Source: Volvox africanus
Lineage: Eukaryota > Chlorophyta > Chlorophyceae > Chlamydomonadales > Volvocaceae
DNA length: 64,000 bases
Assembly: GCA_030268105.1 (NCBI GenBank)
Contig: BSDZ01000008.1
Location: 2,108,001-2,172,000 of the forward strand
Direction: 5' to 3'
Position numbers and translations under genes: made by a program. Positions 12,901 to 25,577 of the stretch are shown here, one piece after another (the stretch's first letter is position 1; the number at the start of each line of letters is the position of its first letter). Under the pieces are notes generated by a model. It saw only the letters and a list, made by a program, of their open reading frames with translations, was not told the DNA's origin and ran no database searches.

Positions 12901-15755
12901 CGATTATGAGCTTTGGAAAACATCAATGGATGTCATCTTAATGTTGCTCACATATGGTACGCCTTGCTGAATGTTCCAGCCTCCGCCGAAGTAGACAGCC
13001 CACACGCACAGTGAGGCGACGCCCATAGTCTAGGATATGAAATGAATCAAGAACATAATTTCAAATAAATGGTATCTCACTTAGACGTTAAAAACACTTG
13101 TGCGATGTTTCCCGATAACAGTTAAACCGTCATGGCGCGATGCGGAATGTTCATGCAAGATCCCCTCAACATTAATCTAGGCAATTATGTTATATTCAAC
13201 AGAAGCAGTTCAGGCCGCCAAGGAAAAAGAGTTTTATTCGGGCGTCGTACAGGATTAGTATAAAATATCGCTCTGGATAACAAGTGCCAAAAAATCGACG
13301 GAATATCCCGGTAAGTAAACCTATAATCCTCATGCTACCAACTTACTTACTCATCACTGCTTTCCTTCCCGTTCCAGTTGGCCGTGAGACACTCAAGACT
13401 TTGGCCGCGTTTATTAGATTAATATTGAAGCACTTTAACATCTTTTGAGAGGTTTGGTAAATAGATGGAACCTTACATGGCTTGAACGGCCCTCCTGCCA
13501 TGCGACAGCGGCAAAAGAGTGTACATCGCGATGGCCAGCACGGCCACGCATACGCGCTAAATCGCTGTTGATTTATTAATTTCAGATTATTAAGGGTAGA
13601 TATGAGTCATAAATAGGTAAAATTTTTTATAGAAGGTCATAACTGCATGTGTGTCACGACCCTTTTCCAAACCATGCATTCATCCTCAGAATTGTTGCAT
13701 AATTGCTGGTCGTGATTAAGGTTTTCTTACTTCAAAATTTTAATGTTCGAATTTCATTCAAACTGCTTTTTGGTAACATTATGCAACTTTATCATGTTAC
13801 GACGTAATTCACAATGATCAATTGTCACCGTGTACGTAAGCTGCATGCACGTAGTCCGGAAGTAAACGTACTGGTTTTAACATCTTTGGCTTCACCCTGA
13901 GTGAAATAATCATAGCCTGCTTCCTTGAATTCAAGAGATGCGGCTCAGATCCGCCATGCGGCTCAGATCCAAAAACGTATATGCATGGCGAGGAGGGGTC
14001 CCTGACGGATAGCGAGCAATCGAGCACGGCGCCGAGCAGGCTCTGGCGTCGAGCCCATAACTATTGATAATGAAAGAATGCAGATTTCGTACGTACTCGT
14101 AGGTTTTACCCGGCCCTATTTGTTGATCCCTCTTCTGCGTGCAGGCAGGTGGGCCCGGTGAGCAACTTACCCGACCAGCTGCGCCATGCGAACCCCATGT
14201 AATCTGTATGTATGTACATCTCGACCTATGCCCCTGTATTACTTTGCCTCACACATGTCTGTCTTAGCGTTTACGTGAAAGCTATGCAAAAGCCAGTGAA
14301 TCCCAACCCTCTTCAAGGAGAGGGCACGTTATTGTATACAATGTCAGTAGCCCACTGACCGTACCGACAGGTTCGGTGATGTGGCCGGTGGGTCCTTCAT
14401 CCTGCACCCTATCGTTTACAAAGGAAGCGGGGCAAGTGGAGTTGAAGGGAAACGAACGCTTTCATTGGAGAGTCTTTCTGTCCACGAGAAGTTCCTTTCG
14501 TGCTGCTGTGCGTATTTCATATCACGACCGCCTGTGAGCCGAAGAAACAGGTACCAGTAGTATCGGTGCTTGCCACATGTTGATATCGTAACATAAAATT
14601 GGGCAAAAGTGTCCGACATGTGGGCCAGCTGCCAGAGCTCTCCAGACGGCAGCAACATGTTGGCTTTATAAAAGGTGCATTTACGAAATAAGGCTCTCCA
14701 ATACATATGCTGGGCTCCGAATACATGAGGCGGCGATGCCGGCGGATTCTCCTGGATTGCAAACGGGCACCGCATGGAAAATCCTACAAATCCAAGCATT
14801 AGTTCGTCCCAGCCAAGAAAAACGCATGAGAGGAGTATCTGGCATTATCAGACCACTGCATATTAAAAAATGCAGAATGTATGTCTCATAATAGCCCTTA
14901 AAAATGTTTGCTCCATAACAGTCCTTCAGCTAGCTGTCAGCCATATTGAATGAAGAATGGCTAACCCTCTTCCCACCTGGTCCCAACAAAGGGTCGGTAG
15001 TGTGGTGCAACCGTGCATGCATGCACCGATGTAGTATCCTGCTGGGGGTATCTATGGCTAACATCCGGGATGATTAGGAACTGACGCATAACCTGGACAT
15101 CTTCCGATCGAACCTCAGTAGTTTGGCGGATGTTAACAACCTAGCGACGAAGATCCTGAAGTCCTCCTTGGGCTCACCGCAAGCCGCTGTCCCTTCATTC
15201 CCCGCACGTCTGCAGGCATTCGTCTCACAGGCCGTGAGGTTCTGTGACGGTTTATATGTATCCGAACTAAGAGCCGACGTCACCAGCATGCCAGGAACGC
15301 CTTCATGCTCGGGGGAGTACAATCGTTGATTGGATCCCGCCGCCAAAACCACTGCCATCACCACCGACACCCGCACCAACATAAACACACGCACACACAT
15401 ATACATATACAAACACACACTAACGTCGTGCTGTAACTCTCGCATACTACATACAAACACACAGGCACTCAAGCCCTTGAGGCGCCATCACGTTAGACCT
15501 AGCAGCCGCCATGCGTGGTGCCACGCTTACTTTGCACCCCAGACCTTGTATGATTCACCTTGTACAGCTTACTACATATTCATCATGTTTTCTGTCAGTC
15601 CTTTCTTCTGTGCTTGGCGAAGGGAAGCCATTACTGAGGAGGCTTGAGATAGGGTCCCCAGCCCGACGCGAACTGCGTCACTCCGCCCCAATCATCACGA
15701 CATGCCGTGTATGACTGCTGCGTGCAATAATCGGCGGCTCAACCCCAAACCCGGA
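12901..15755. other. 2.9 kb spacer upstream of the SBP gene; no gene recognised
   Basis: The SBP promoter should lie here. About 13060-13820 is clearly more AT-rich than its surroundings. An 18-bp unit (ATGCGGCTCAGATCCGCC) is repeated in tandem at 13938-13970. Open frames at 14416-14799 (-) and about 15078-15329 (+) match no family I know. CA-rich simple sequence lies at about 15383-15422. Confidence 0.5.
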
Positions 15756-18700
15756 TTATGAACCTTTTTCCATCGAGCCATCTATTTGTGGAACAGCTGC
15801 TGCCATTACGACCCCACCTGTCCCTGCATCTCCGTCTCTTCCCCCGAGGACTCCTGCCCCTGCTGTCTCAGGAGCAACGCTCGTTTGCTGCAGCGCCGCA
15901 GCCGTCCCCTCCTCCCCTTTCTGCCGCTCTACCTCTGGCTGCGCCCCTCGCCATGGTTGTAACTGTGGCGGCTGCTCTCCGGGCAGCTGTGGGTTATAGA
16001 GCGCCTCCAGCATGCAGCGGAACTGGTGGAAGCTGAGGGAGGTGCTGTTTGGCGACAGGCCCGGCACTTTTTCCCTTGCGAATCCCATCATAGGCCCCAC
16101 AAGGGCCTCGTAGTCCGATAATCCAAGCTGGTTGGCCACGCGCAGAATCTGATAACACACAGGTTCCCCCGTGGGAAGACAGGGTTTTGGTGTGTTTTGT
16201 ACTGTATTCAATCAATCATCATTCTTGACGGAAGTTGCTAGTGGTTTGCTTCACGCCAGTACTCCTTGCTCAGTTACGAAGTGTCTTTGGAATTGTTGTT
16301 GCAGAGCTCACAGGTCGATGGACGTTCAGTACCGTACACATTAATGCATCCAGGCTTATTTCGCGAAGATGCAAAGAGCTCGTCGACTGACATAAGATTG
16401 CATGTTGGGACAAAGCAAAGCATAATCGATTTCACGTGTTTATGGGACGCAAAACAGATGCCAAGATGCACCTTTATACGTTTGTTGACAAAGTAAACTA
16501 CGCGGATCAATGTCCTCGCTCGGATCTTCAAACTTTGTGGCTCGAAAAACCTTAATATAGCTTCACACCTGCGTATTGAGTTGGTTAATTACCGATTAAA
16601 TAAGGACCCGCGAGCAAAACGTCGCACTCACCCCTTCTGCCGAAACCACGGACTCGGGCTCCGAAACCAGCATGCGCCAGATATCCTGTAGCTCGACCTC
16701 TGAAGGCATTTCGATGTCGTCTACCGCCGCGGCGGCTGCCGTGTCGACGCCACGCCTCTTGACCTGTTGTTGCCCTTGCCGCCGACTAGGCTTTTTCACC
16801 GCCTCAGCAGCACCTTCCTCTACTGTACTACCTCCAGCAGTCGCCTGCCGCTGCGAAGCGAATCCTTGTCCTCGGCTACGGCCTTGCCCTGCACCGGAAG
16901 ACAGCAATTGCCAATGCAGTTATCGTAACACCATTATGAATCCATTAGGCTGATAAATGATTACGAACGACAGTTCGATTCCACCACTATCATGTTCACG
17001 CAGCCGTTATGAAACGGCTGCTTTTTTCGTTTAAGCAGGAATGACCTTAACCTGGTCAACCCTCTTGAGCCCTACCCTTCTTAAGAATCATCATTCGGGT
17101 GGAGGACTTCTGAGGCTCGCTCTCTAGGGGTGCTCGGAAAGCCGGAGCTCAACGCGGCCGTACACTACAACATTTCTTTTTCCGTCTGCCTCCCACGGCA
17201 ATAAGGCCCACCGGTACAGCCGCCAGGAAAACCCCTCGCCTTACCACCACAACAACCCTAGGCGTGTCAGAGCGTGCCCCCCTCTTTTCCATCCCAGCGC
17301 ACTTGGCTCACCTCGACCGCCTCGGCCGCGCCTACCAGAGCCTGACTCGCTTGCGGCCCCGCGCCTGCGACCGCCCCGACCCCGGCCCCTTCCTGCGCGG
17401 CAAAAGCAAGGAGTCATACAAGGAATCCGTCAGGGGGGATCAGGCCGATATGCATAGACAGAGAAGGACAAAACACGCAAGCTCCTCCTGTGAAAAGGCT
17501 GAAAAATGCTGAGTCATGGGGAAGTTGGGACCCCGGTGTCTTAAGAACTGTAGCTATTGGATTGCAGGATGAGTTGATAAAGCCCGTTAAGAAACATAAG
17601 TTAACCTGAAAGGTAAAAAAGTCAAAGTTTTCGACGGATCCTTAACAGTATATCCCCAAGGGCATGCAACAGGTTTCGCACCTGGCGTGGCTTTCCGCCC
17701 CTCCCCTTCCTCATCGTCGTCCTCGTCCACCGCTGAATCCTCATCGTCGTCGTTCTCCTCCTCAACATTGTATGCATCCTCTTCGCCGTCATCAGGGTCT
17801 TCATCGCGTTCTGATTCCTCTGGGTCAGTGTTTGGGTCACCTCCCAAGCTCCTGCCATCAGCACCGTCGTCTGTGTCCGTACCTCCCACGTCGGCGTCAG
17901 CGTCGGCGTCCACCATTCTCCCGCGACCATGGCCACGGCCCGACCCCGCGGTCCCATACGAACGCCCGCGGTTACGCCCGCGGCCGCGGGCCCCTCCCCG
18001 GCCACGGCCACCCCTGCCACGCACTCTCACGCGGCCTTCGCCTCCGTCCTGCGCGTTGTCTTCATTGAAGCCGATGCCATCATGGGCGCCTTCATCGCCC
18101 TTGGCCACGACCTTCTCCTCTGCCTCGTTTCTTATATCGCATGCATCTGTCAGATACAAGGTATCAAATGTCGATGGAAGGGTAACTCGTAGCTAGAGAG
18201 GAGAAAAATGTGATTTTGGGAAAGGCAACGGCGGCTGGACCTGTGCTGATCACGAAGAAAGCCCAGGCTATGGGTGGCAGCGCGAATGCAGTTCGGATAC
18301 GCAACACGCATCGAGGACACATCAGAGGCGCAAAAAGGTGGATACTACGGTGGCGGCGATGGTCAGTGGTAGCCGTCAGCTGTCAAGGAAGTTAGAAGTT
18401 TGCTCCAATCCCTTACCTGAAGTCCCCCGATGGGTGCGCTCGCGAGCATTTTGCCCCTGTCCACGAGGCGCCCTGGGGTTTCGGCATCACACAAAGTTCC
18501 GTAACGGATAAAGCAAGATGACGACAGGTTCACAGATACGCTCCATGATGTTTGTACGGCAAATGCTGAATCAAAGCGATTACGAAATGTAAAAAATATA
18601 TAAGTTACCCGAACATAGGCTTGCCTCTTTAGCAGCGCTGCTTCGTCCTTTTTCTGACGTTTGCTAGGAAAACCCAATGCGTTGGCAGCGGAAACTCGCT

Positions 18701-18927
18701 TGGATTTCTTTGCCGCATTGTTTATCTGAAAAGATGTAAGCAGCAATTACTCAATAGACATGCTGCTTGCGTAGCCTTGCGAAGCATATAACCGTCCGCA
18801 CCCCAAAGGTCTCCATCATCCTCTGATCCTGTTTTGTATTATTTCCTTGTTCATATTTAAAGTCTTGATTTTCGACAGAATCGCCGGCGCCATCGCTGTT
18901 GGGGCCCGGCGCCATCCTAGCAGTCAT
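15756..18927 (-). CDS. Unidentified RGG-rich/acidic protein with EF-hand-like C-terminus
   Basis: I do not recognise this gene. Six exons join with matching phases: 18793-18927, 18417-18725, 17682-18192, 17312-17392, 16632-16888 and 15756-16148, giving about 561 aa from the ATG at 18927; the frame is open up to another ATG at 19047. In order there are a basic stretch (AAKKSKR...PSKRQKK), a hydrophobic module ending near LPSTFDTLYLTDAC, an Arg-Gly-rich block (RGRGGRGRGGARGRGRNRGR), and a long Asp/Glu block. A second RG block follows, encoded by the small exon 17312-17392. The last two exons give an EF-hand-like pair of helices (EVELQDIWRML, loop, ILRVANQLGLSDYEALV, then LSFHQFRCMLEAL) with a poor calcium loop. 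Composition suggests a nuclear, nucleic-acid-associated protein; that is inference only. The second exon may hide a further intron. Confidence 0.6.
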
Positions 18928-21021
18928 AGAGCTGTTATTTTTAATCAGACAGGTATTTTCCCAATGATGCCGACTAGAGCATTCTGGACCATGGCAGCAT
19001 TTTCTGTAAGTACATGCATGCCCAGTTGACTTCGTAGCGCTATGCATGCTGTGGTGTCGTGCAACCGCTAGGGCACTCGTACAGCGCTTGTTCCGAATGA
19101 CAACCAGGACTCTATGATGGCATTTCGGCGCATTTCACAAGGCTGCGTTATGCAGATGGCTCTGCTTTGGTGTTCGAGTGGTAATCTGGACGCCAAACAC
19201 AGGCGCCGTCCTCATCCTTTCCCGTTTACCGCCTTGCCCATACGCAGACCATTTACCCTATTGAGCCGCAGGTATCTCAGAGTGCAAGAACCTGCTGCGC
19301 ACCAAAATAAGTTCCCTCTTGATCAACACGTATATGTACACGGACATGAGCATCCAGGTGACGCCCGTACAACAGCGATCACGCTAAGACCCTGAACGCC
19401 GTCGGCGCCACGTATGGTGCATCAAAACATTTAAGACGATGGTGCAAGACCGTGAGTGTCCTGGATAAACCTGCGGTCTAATCGTCATCCCCGACAACTA
19501 TAGCAAGTGCTGTGCTCACGCTGCGCATCTTTTCCATGGTTAGCCGCCACGCGCGGCAAAAATGCAGGTCCGGGCGTCCACCCAACACCGCCGCATGCCT
19601 CCCCAGCCTCAGCAATCAACCGCTTTCACCTCTGCCCTGCGATGGCGCGCTCTACGTACTGTGACAGTTGCAATAAGATCATCGGAGATCACACCGACAT
19701 GCCTCAGTCCTCAACGCGGCCCCCAACTTGCCCCCACGCGGCCCCTACGCATCATATCCGCGCCCTCGAGTAAATATTCTATGGCCTCAATCCAAGCACA
19801 ACATGGTAGGAAGTCATGTCATTACTGGCTGTGGTGCCGCCCTTCACACCCGACTGCCGGCTGCAGGCTCAGGTGCAGGGAGGAGAGAAACTTGAGAGCT
19901 TATGTGGGCATATCATCATTTCACCGACCACGCCCCGTGGGACTGCCTTCTCCGCGATATGCGCACTCTCCTTCCGTCGCTAAGCGCACCAATCTAGCTC
20001 AATAGCTAAAAGGCGGTTCACGGCGGCGCCATCACTCCAATGCGTGTCGAGGCCGCCCGGCTGTGCGTGTGAGCCTGGCTGTGCGTGTCTACACCAGCCG
20101 TGGGGTGCCGCGGCAATTTTGGCCGTTGATTCCATACGAATACTGACAACTTCCACCTCCTTGTCTTGGGCACACCCGTTCGTCCACCATGTCACGTTCA
20201 CCACAGCCACGAGGACGTTGGCAATATGCAACGCGAATTTTGAGCCAGCCCTCTACCGTCATGCAAAGCCAGAGCGCCCTAGCTGGTCCGGCTGTATACC
20301 TAAGTATGTGTAATTCCACGACGCAAACCAAGGTCCGGACGGCCAGTGACGCTGTAACAACCTCAGGCCTCTGAAGGCAACGCAGTCAAATCATGAGGCG
20401 CGGATCTTGCAGCCGAGGTGGCAAAACCATATGGCAAACACGCACTCCATAGGAAGAATATGCATAGTGTAGACACCCTGGGAGCTGGCACCCATGCAGG
20501 TCCATGCAAGCGCGCGCCCTCCGATGGCTTGAGTTAATTTGGGTCCTTACGTACACATACACGTTGCCATTTTCCACTGCTGTCAAACGGCGGCATTGCA
20601 GCCATCGAAGCAAGCTCAGCCCTCCCGGCAACCCTTCACATGGCAAGCAATACTCGCAGCTGCGGCGATGGTGACAGAGGGAAAGTTTGTGCCCATGTCA
20701 TTTATCCTGGCCTGCGTCCTGAGACGTCATACCTAACGCCATACGTTAGCAAAAATTCATTCATTATCACTGGACAAGCATAAGCAGCAGCACCAACAAC
20801 AGCCACGGCAATCTGAGCTGTTCCAAATGTCACGTACAAGGTTTATTCTCCTTGGGCGGGATGCCCGTTACCGTGCTTTTCCCTCCATTTCTTAACATCC
20901 CAATCCGGAAGATCACTATCTTGGCTGTCCGTCCTCCCCCCCTTACTAGCACTTCTTAAGTACGCCATCGGGGCAATCGAAAGACCACCGCCTGTAAGGA
21001 CAGCCCCTACCCATGGCTAAT
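18928..21021. other. 2.1 kb spacer, no recognised gene
   Basis: It lies between the 5' end of the RGG gene and the stop codon of LRRC56. It may hold a 5' extension of the RGG gene up to 19047 and the LRRC56 3' untranslated region. Nothing else was identified. Confidence 0.5.
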
Positions 21022-23886
21022 TCACCACCCGCTAACCCTGGATGCGGGGCTGGGGTTTGATAAACGTACATCCACTTCCCCAACCACAGAAACGCCCCGT
21101 AAGACAGCCGTAGACGTGGGTGCTGAGGGCCCGGTGGGCAAGCCCGGCGCCCGGCTCGCCGATCTTTGACGTTGCAGGGGAGCGCCGCCGCCCGAGCCCG
21201 CAGCTGCCCCTCCCGATGACGTCGCCTCGTCTCTCGACCCCGGTCTACTGGACTGAGCCCCAGCTCCTGAAGTCCCGTTGTCCGAGTGACCGGAAGAAGA
21301 GCATACTGATCGAGCTGAGCTAGGCCGCTGACCACCCCCTTGCTGTTGTTGTTGCTGACCGTGAGGAAATTTTGGATGCTGCTGCTGCTGATGGTGATGG
21401 TTATATTTGTTGTTTTGGAGATAGTTGTTATAGTGGTTCTGGCCGGTTGTAAGGGTGCCCGCGGCCGAGGCGCGCCCGCCCGACTTGTCCCGTTCCCGTT
21501 CCCGGCCCCCTCGTGAGCTGGAGGAGTCTGGCACACCCCACGCGACGCACGGTGTATGATTGCTCCCAGCGCTGCCGTTCTTTGGCGGCGCATGAACAGG
21601 TCGCAGCCCGGCGATGATGTCCGAGATGCATACACCGCTATTGCCTATGGTGTCCGCCGCGATGTCTCGAAGTACCTTCGCCAGTACCATTTTGCGCCGC
21701 CCCGCGGCGGCAGTGCCAGGAGGCGGTCGCGGCGGCTGTAAGGGGCTGTCAGGCACCAATGGTGAGAACGCCGCAGCCGCCGCGGCCGAATCGCCACTCT
21801 GCGAGTCTAACAACGCCATGCCTAGCCCCACGCCAAAGGCCGCGGTCAGCTCTGGTGAGGCGCCGTCTTGGCTGCTGGTGAGGCGCAAAATGTCAGCCCG
21901 GCTGGCGGCAGTGGCGGCGGCGACAACTCCACCACAGCCCGTGTCCGTGGCCGTCCATCCATCACTGCTGGCCGGCTCATCTGGATCTACAAACAACACC
22001 TTATCAGCGGTCTCCAGCTTCCAGCGCTTCAGCTCTTCTAAGAGCGCCTTCGGATCCAGCTGGCCGCCACGGAGCAGTGTGGATGATAGGCCGTTGCCGC
22101 CACCCAGGGTGGCGGCGGCGGTACCATTCATACCGGCGCCGCCGGCGGAAGCCGTCGCCGCTGCTCGCACTGCCGCTCCCTTCCATTTCCGCAGGTCTCG
22201 AGCAAAGCTGCCGCCGAAGGTCGTGTCCGAGCCCAGCGTCAGTTTACTACTATATGCGCTGGAGTCTGCATCGGCTGCAGCCCCATCACCATTAGCACCG
22301 CCGCCGGTGGCAGCGGCGCTGGTGCCGCTAATGCGGTTTTTAGCCCAATAAAGCCCAACAGATGTCGATGACGGCGCCGCGCCCGTGCTGGCAGAGGTCC
22401 CAAGTCGCGCCGAGAAGGAAGCAGATGTCCCCGGCCGTGCGCTGTATGGCCTTCCCGTATCTGGCCGATAGCCTCCACTCCCGGGCCGCATTGAACCTTC
22501 CATGGTCCCTCCCAACCCTCCGCCCGCACCCCCGCCGCTGCTCATTAATATCCCCAAACCGCTGCCAGGCCTCCATGGCCCCAAACCCGCTGATATGCCG
22601 CCGGGCCCTCCGTAGCTATTGTGCCCAGCTCCTGGCCCCGCTGGGACTGCCCAGCGTTCCGTCGGTGTCGCAACCGCAGTCGCACTGAACTGCCCAAATG
22701 TGTGCTGCTGCTGCGAGCTCGGCGGCCGGCTGCTAATGGGGCTGGCACTGCACGGTGACGTAGGCGATTGCGAACCAGTACGTGCAACGGCGGAGGCGGC
22801 TGCGGCTGCGGTGGAGGCGCGGAGCGCTGCCAAACTTCCTTCTCGGCTGCTACGCAATGTCCGTACCCACGTGCTGGCGGAGGCGGGCAGCAGCGTGGAA
22901 GTGCCTGGCCGTACGTCGAGCTGTACATCCGTACCGTCGGCAGTCGCTACTAGCAAATTCATCTCTATCTCCCGAAACTCATGAGAATCAACGCCCACGC
23001 GCGCGTGCTTAATGCCCGCCACGACAAATGCCACCTCCTCCGCGTCCGGGGTAGCAGCGGTGGCAACAGCGCCACCGCCCCTGCATCCCGAGGTGGAAGG
23101 CGCGTCAGCGTCGAGGGAGCAGCGACCTGGTGCTGCCGCTGCTCTCATGGGTGGAGACGGTAATGGCGCGCCCCCAATAGAGCTACGTTTCAACCCAGTG
23201 CCATCAGTACCGCTGCCGCCAACACCGCAGCGGGACCCGACGGGATCGCCTGTTTGTCGCTGCTGCTGATGTGGGTTGCAATCAGCAGATATGACGGGTT
23301 CGTCATCAAGACTGTGGAGCGACGGCAGCACCGCACAGACGTATTGCCGGTAGCCCTGCTTCTCCGCGGCAGGGTTTCCTGCTAGGGTCAGGGTCTGCAG
23401 ATTGGAGCAGGACACCAGGTACAGCACGGCGTCTGTATCCGGAATGCAGTTGCACTCCACGTCCAGGATCTCTAGGTGCTGACAAGTGTCCACTGGCTGC
23501 AGGTCTGTTATGTCGTTGTACGCGGCGTACAGCTCGCGCAATGAGGGCAAACCGTTGAGGCCATCTAGAGCTTTCAGGCCGCAGCGCGATACCCACAGAA
23601 CCTGGAGCAGCCGGAAGCCAGTCCCCAAGTCGCGCAGCGAGTCAATGGTGCTGCCGTTGAGGTTAAGCTCGACTAGGTTGGGAAGCGTGGCACCAAGGTG
23701 TGAGACGTTACCCCCCGCTGCCGTGTTCACCACTAATTGCAGCGACGTCGCATCTTCGAGGCGCTCAACGCCGGCGAGTTGCTGCAGGTAGGCTGTTTCC
23801 AGCTCCGGCGAGCAGTCGTGCCAATTTGTATCCACAGTCCCCAGCAACCGCGCGAGGGGAAACGGATTCTCACGATCAAAGTCCAT
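21022..23886 (-). CDS. ODA8: LRRC56 / ODA8 homologue, leucine-rich-repeat ciliary protein
   Basis: LRRC56 (ODA8 in Chlamydomonas) works with ODA5/ODA10 in maturing or transporting outer dynein arms before they dock on flagellar doublets. One open frame runs from the ATG at 23886 to a stop at 21022, 954 aa. An in-frame TAG at about 23947-23949 lies upstream, so either this ATG is the start or an extra 5' exon splices in near 23945. Residues about 67-171 form LRRs in the order of the animal protein: LPNLVELNLNGSTIDSLRDL, LQVLWVSRCGLKALDGL, LPSLRELYAAYNDITDL, HLEILDVECNCI and LQTLTLAGN, then a capping segment (YRQYVCAVLPSLHSLD). The remaining roughly 750 residues are low-complexity Ala/Gly/Ser/Pro with a His/Gln patch (NNKYNHHHQQQQHPKF). 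Animal LRRC56 is about 540 aa and also ends in a disordered tail, so the tail here is much longer. Confidence 0.9.
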   Translation of the reverse strand: MDFDRENPFPLARLLGTVDTNWHDCSPELETAYLQQLAGVERLEDATSLQLVVNTAAGGNVSHLGATLPNLVELNLNGSTIDSLRDLGTGFRLLQVLWVSRCGLKALDGLNGLPSLRELYAAYNDITDLQPVDTCQHLEILDVECNCIPDTDAVLYLVSCSNLQTLTLAGNPAAEKQGYRQYVCAVLPSLHSLDDEPVISADCNPHQQQRQTGDPVGSRCGVGGSGTDGTGLKRSSIGGAPLPSPPMRAAAAPGRCSLDADAPSTSGCRGGGAVATAATPDAEEVAFVVAGIKHARVGVDSHEFREIEMNLLVATADGTDVQLDVRPGTSTLLPASASTWVRTLRSSREGSLAALRASTAAAAASAVARTGSQSPTSPCSASPISSRPPSSQQQHTFGQFSATAVATPTERWAVPAGPGAGHNSYGGPGGISAGLGPWRPGSGLGILMSSGGGAGGGLGGTMEGSMRPGSGGYRPDTGRPYSARPGTSASFSARLGTSASTGAAPSSTSVGLYWAKNRISGTSAAATGGGANGDGAAADADSSAYSSKLTLGSDTTFGGSFARDLRKWKGAAVRAAATASAGGAGMNGTAAATLGGGNGLSSTLLRGGQLDPKALLEELKRWKLETADKVLFVDPDEPASSDGWTATDTGCGGVVAAATAASRADILRLTSSQDGASPELTAAFGVGLGMALLDSQSGDSAAAAAAFSPLVPDSPLQPPRPPPGTAAAGRRKMVLAKVLRDIAADTIGNSGVCISDIIAGLRPVHAPPKNGSAGSNHTPCVAWGVPDSSSSRGGRERERDKSGGRASAAGTLTTGQNHYNNYLQNNKYNHHHQQQQHPKFPHGQQQQQQGGGQRPSSARSVCSSSGHSDNGTSGAGAQSSRPGSRDEATSSGGAAAGSGGGAPLQRQRSASRAPGLPTGPSAPTSTAVLRGVSVVGEVDVRLSNPSPASRVSGW

Positions 23887-25156
23887 AGCTGCATTGGCGG
23901 CCGCGGGCTGCAACGGGTCCCAGACCAAGCCCGGTCCGGTGCCCTAGGGACAGGGGTGAATTCGAAGCAGACCAAGCAAACAATGCTCAGCTGAGAACTT
24001 TACGCAGTTTTATATCCGATGCGAACACGTTAAGGTGCTTTATTTGATACTGAGCGGTCAATGCTCTGGGTAGGGTCAAGGCAGGCATTCCTAACTCAAG
24101 TTTGTCAAGCTTCACATTAAGCTGTACTTAATTTGTCCGCTTATAAAACTCACCGTTCCAGCACCGCCCCTGCGTCAAGCGAAGTGGTGTCGGCAAGCAG
24201 TAGCCCAGGTTTTCCGATCAGGTATTTATACTCTTAATTATGGAATGTAAGCGTTCAGAAACCTTCTTGGGCTCAGTTCGCGATGATGGCACTGAACTAT
24301 GAAAGGACATGGGGCAGACAAAGAAAAATATTAAGCTGTGAAGCGTAGCGAAAATCTTAGCTATAATATCCATGTGAAAAGCAATTCATGAAAACCAGTT
24401 CGAAGCGTCACCGCTGTCAGTTGGTCGATGCCAGTCAGTCTACCAATGTACGCATGTACGGCAGAACGATTCTTTCCCAGGCAACAGCCTTCGGAGCCGG
24501 TCTACGTGCCCAAAAGGGACAAACCAGGAAAATAACAAACTGAATTGCTGGTTGATTGTGAACAGCCGGGTCAGCGTCAAGCTCCCATCTCCCCAACCCC
24601 CTCACAGGCTCTCATCTTCTTGCTTGGCCAGATACCACTTGCCACCACCCCGACAGGTCCCGCCAGTAATTACATGTCAGGCGAATCTCCCATGTCAAAA
24701 TTTAGCATCCTCATCGCGTAGAGGATCTGAAATGCATGCAGCACCAGGCTGTTTCGCCATGCTGTCGCATGCATGCTACGCCCACAACAACTAACCGCTG
24801 AAACCGTTTCAAAGGGTGATCTGTCGGCTCGTTACCGCTTACCTTACCGCTAACTTCCACTAGACTCCAAGCGTCATACCTTTGCCCTTTCACCCCAATC
24901 CCCAACAAGTGGCATGTTCAAGTTACAATCCGCCTGATGCCTTACCCTTTGTAATGCCATGTAATGCTCACGCTGTCCAGTCGAATGCTGGCCATGTCGC
25001 ACAACTTTGAAGGGGGCTCCTCTAGGTTAAATGTAATGTCGTATTTGCGCCCATCGTACTCCACGCACATGACGACTCGCCCACGTCACGCCCGGAAAGA
25101 TAACTACTTTGAATCCGTTACAGAAAGGGTTCTGGTGCAAACAATAAGTTTGGGGA

Positions 25157-25216
25157 AGGTAGGGACTGCCAGGTTAGTGGCCACGGGTGAAGCTGTCCCC
25201 CCCTATCCCGCATACA
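25157..25216. repeat. Partial inverted copy of the 0.2 kb interspersed repeat
   Basis: The stretch GGGGAAGGTAGGGACTGCCA and what follows, to about 25216, is the reverse complement of the first 60 bases or so of the copies at 12024 and 37712, with several changes and a small indel near its end. The rest of the element is absent here. Confidence 0.8.
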
Positions 25217-25577
25217 ATAAGTACATGTCCTTACATAAGTTCATGAAATAGCCACACATAAAGGGGCGCGCCGCAAAATGCAACCTTGCAGAATTCATAC
25301 CGTCAAACAGGCAAAGCACAGTTACTATACTAATAAACAATAGGGGCCAAATGCCATTCAGCAGAGGCTTGTAGCAGGCACCTAAACGTGCTGGTATAAT
25401 GTACTACCCGTACACTTGCCGGCGTCAGCAAACTCACCACATCTTATATAGCTTCAACCTGAGATATATTGATATCTTGCTGGAAGTTCTCATGCGAGAG
25501 ATCCCAGCCAAAGCGACCTGGCTCAGAACCAAACAGAACCCAGAAGCAAACCGCTACCCCCATTAGAACCTCAGGGC

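Noticed and set aside
14416..14799. 127-codon minus-strand open frame
   Set aside because: No family motif, unremarkable codon use and no in-phase splice partners; treated as chance.
21556..23269. Long plus-strand frames opposite LRRC56
   Set aside because: Antisense shadows of GC-rich coding sequence; the minus-strand frame carries the conserved LRRs.
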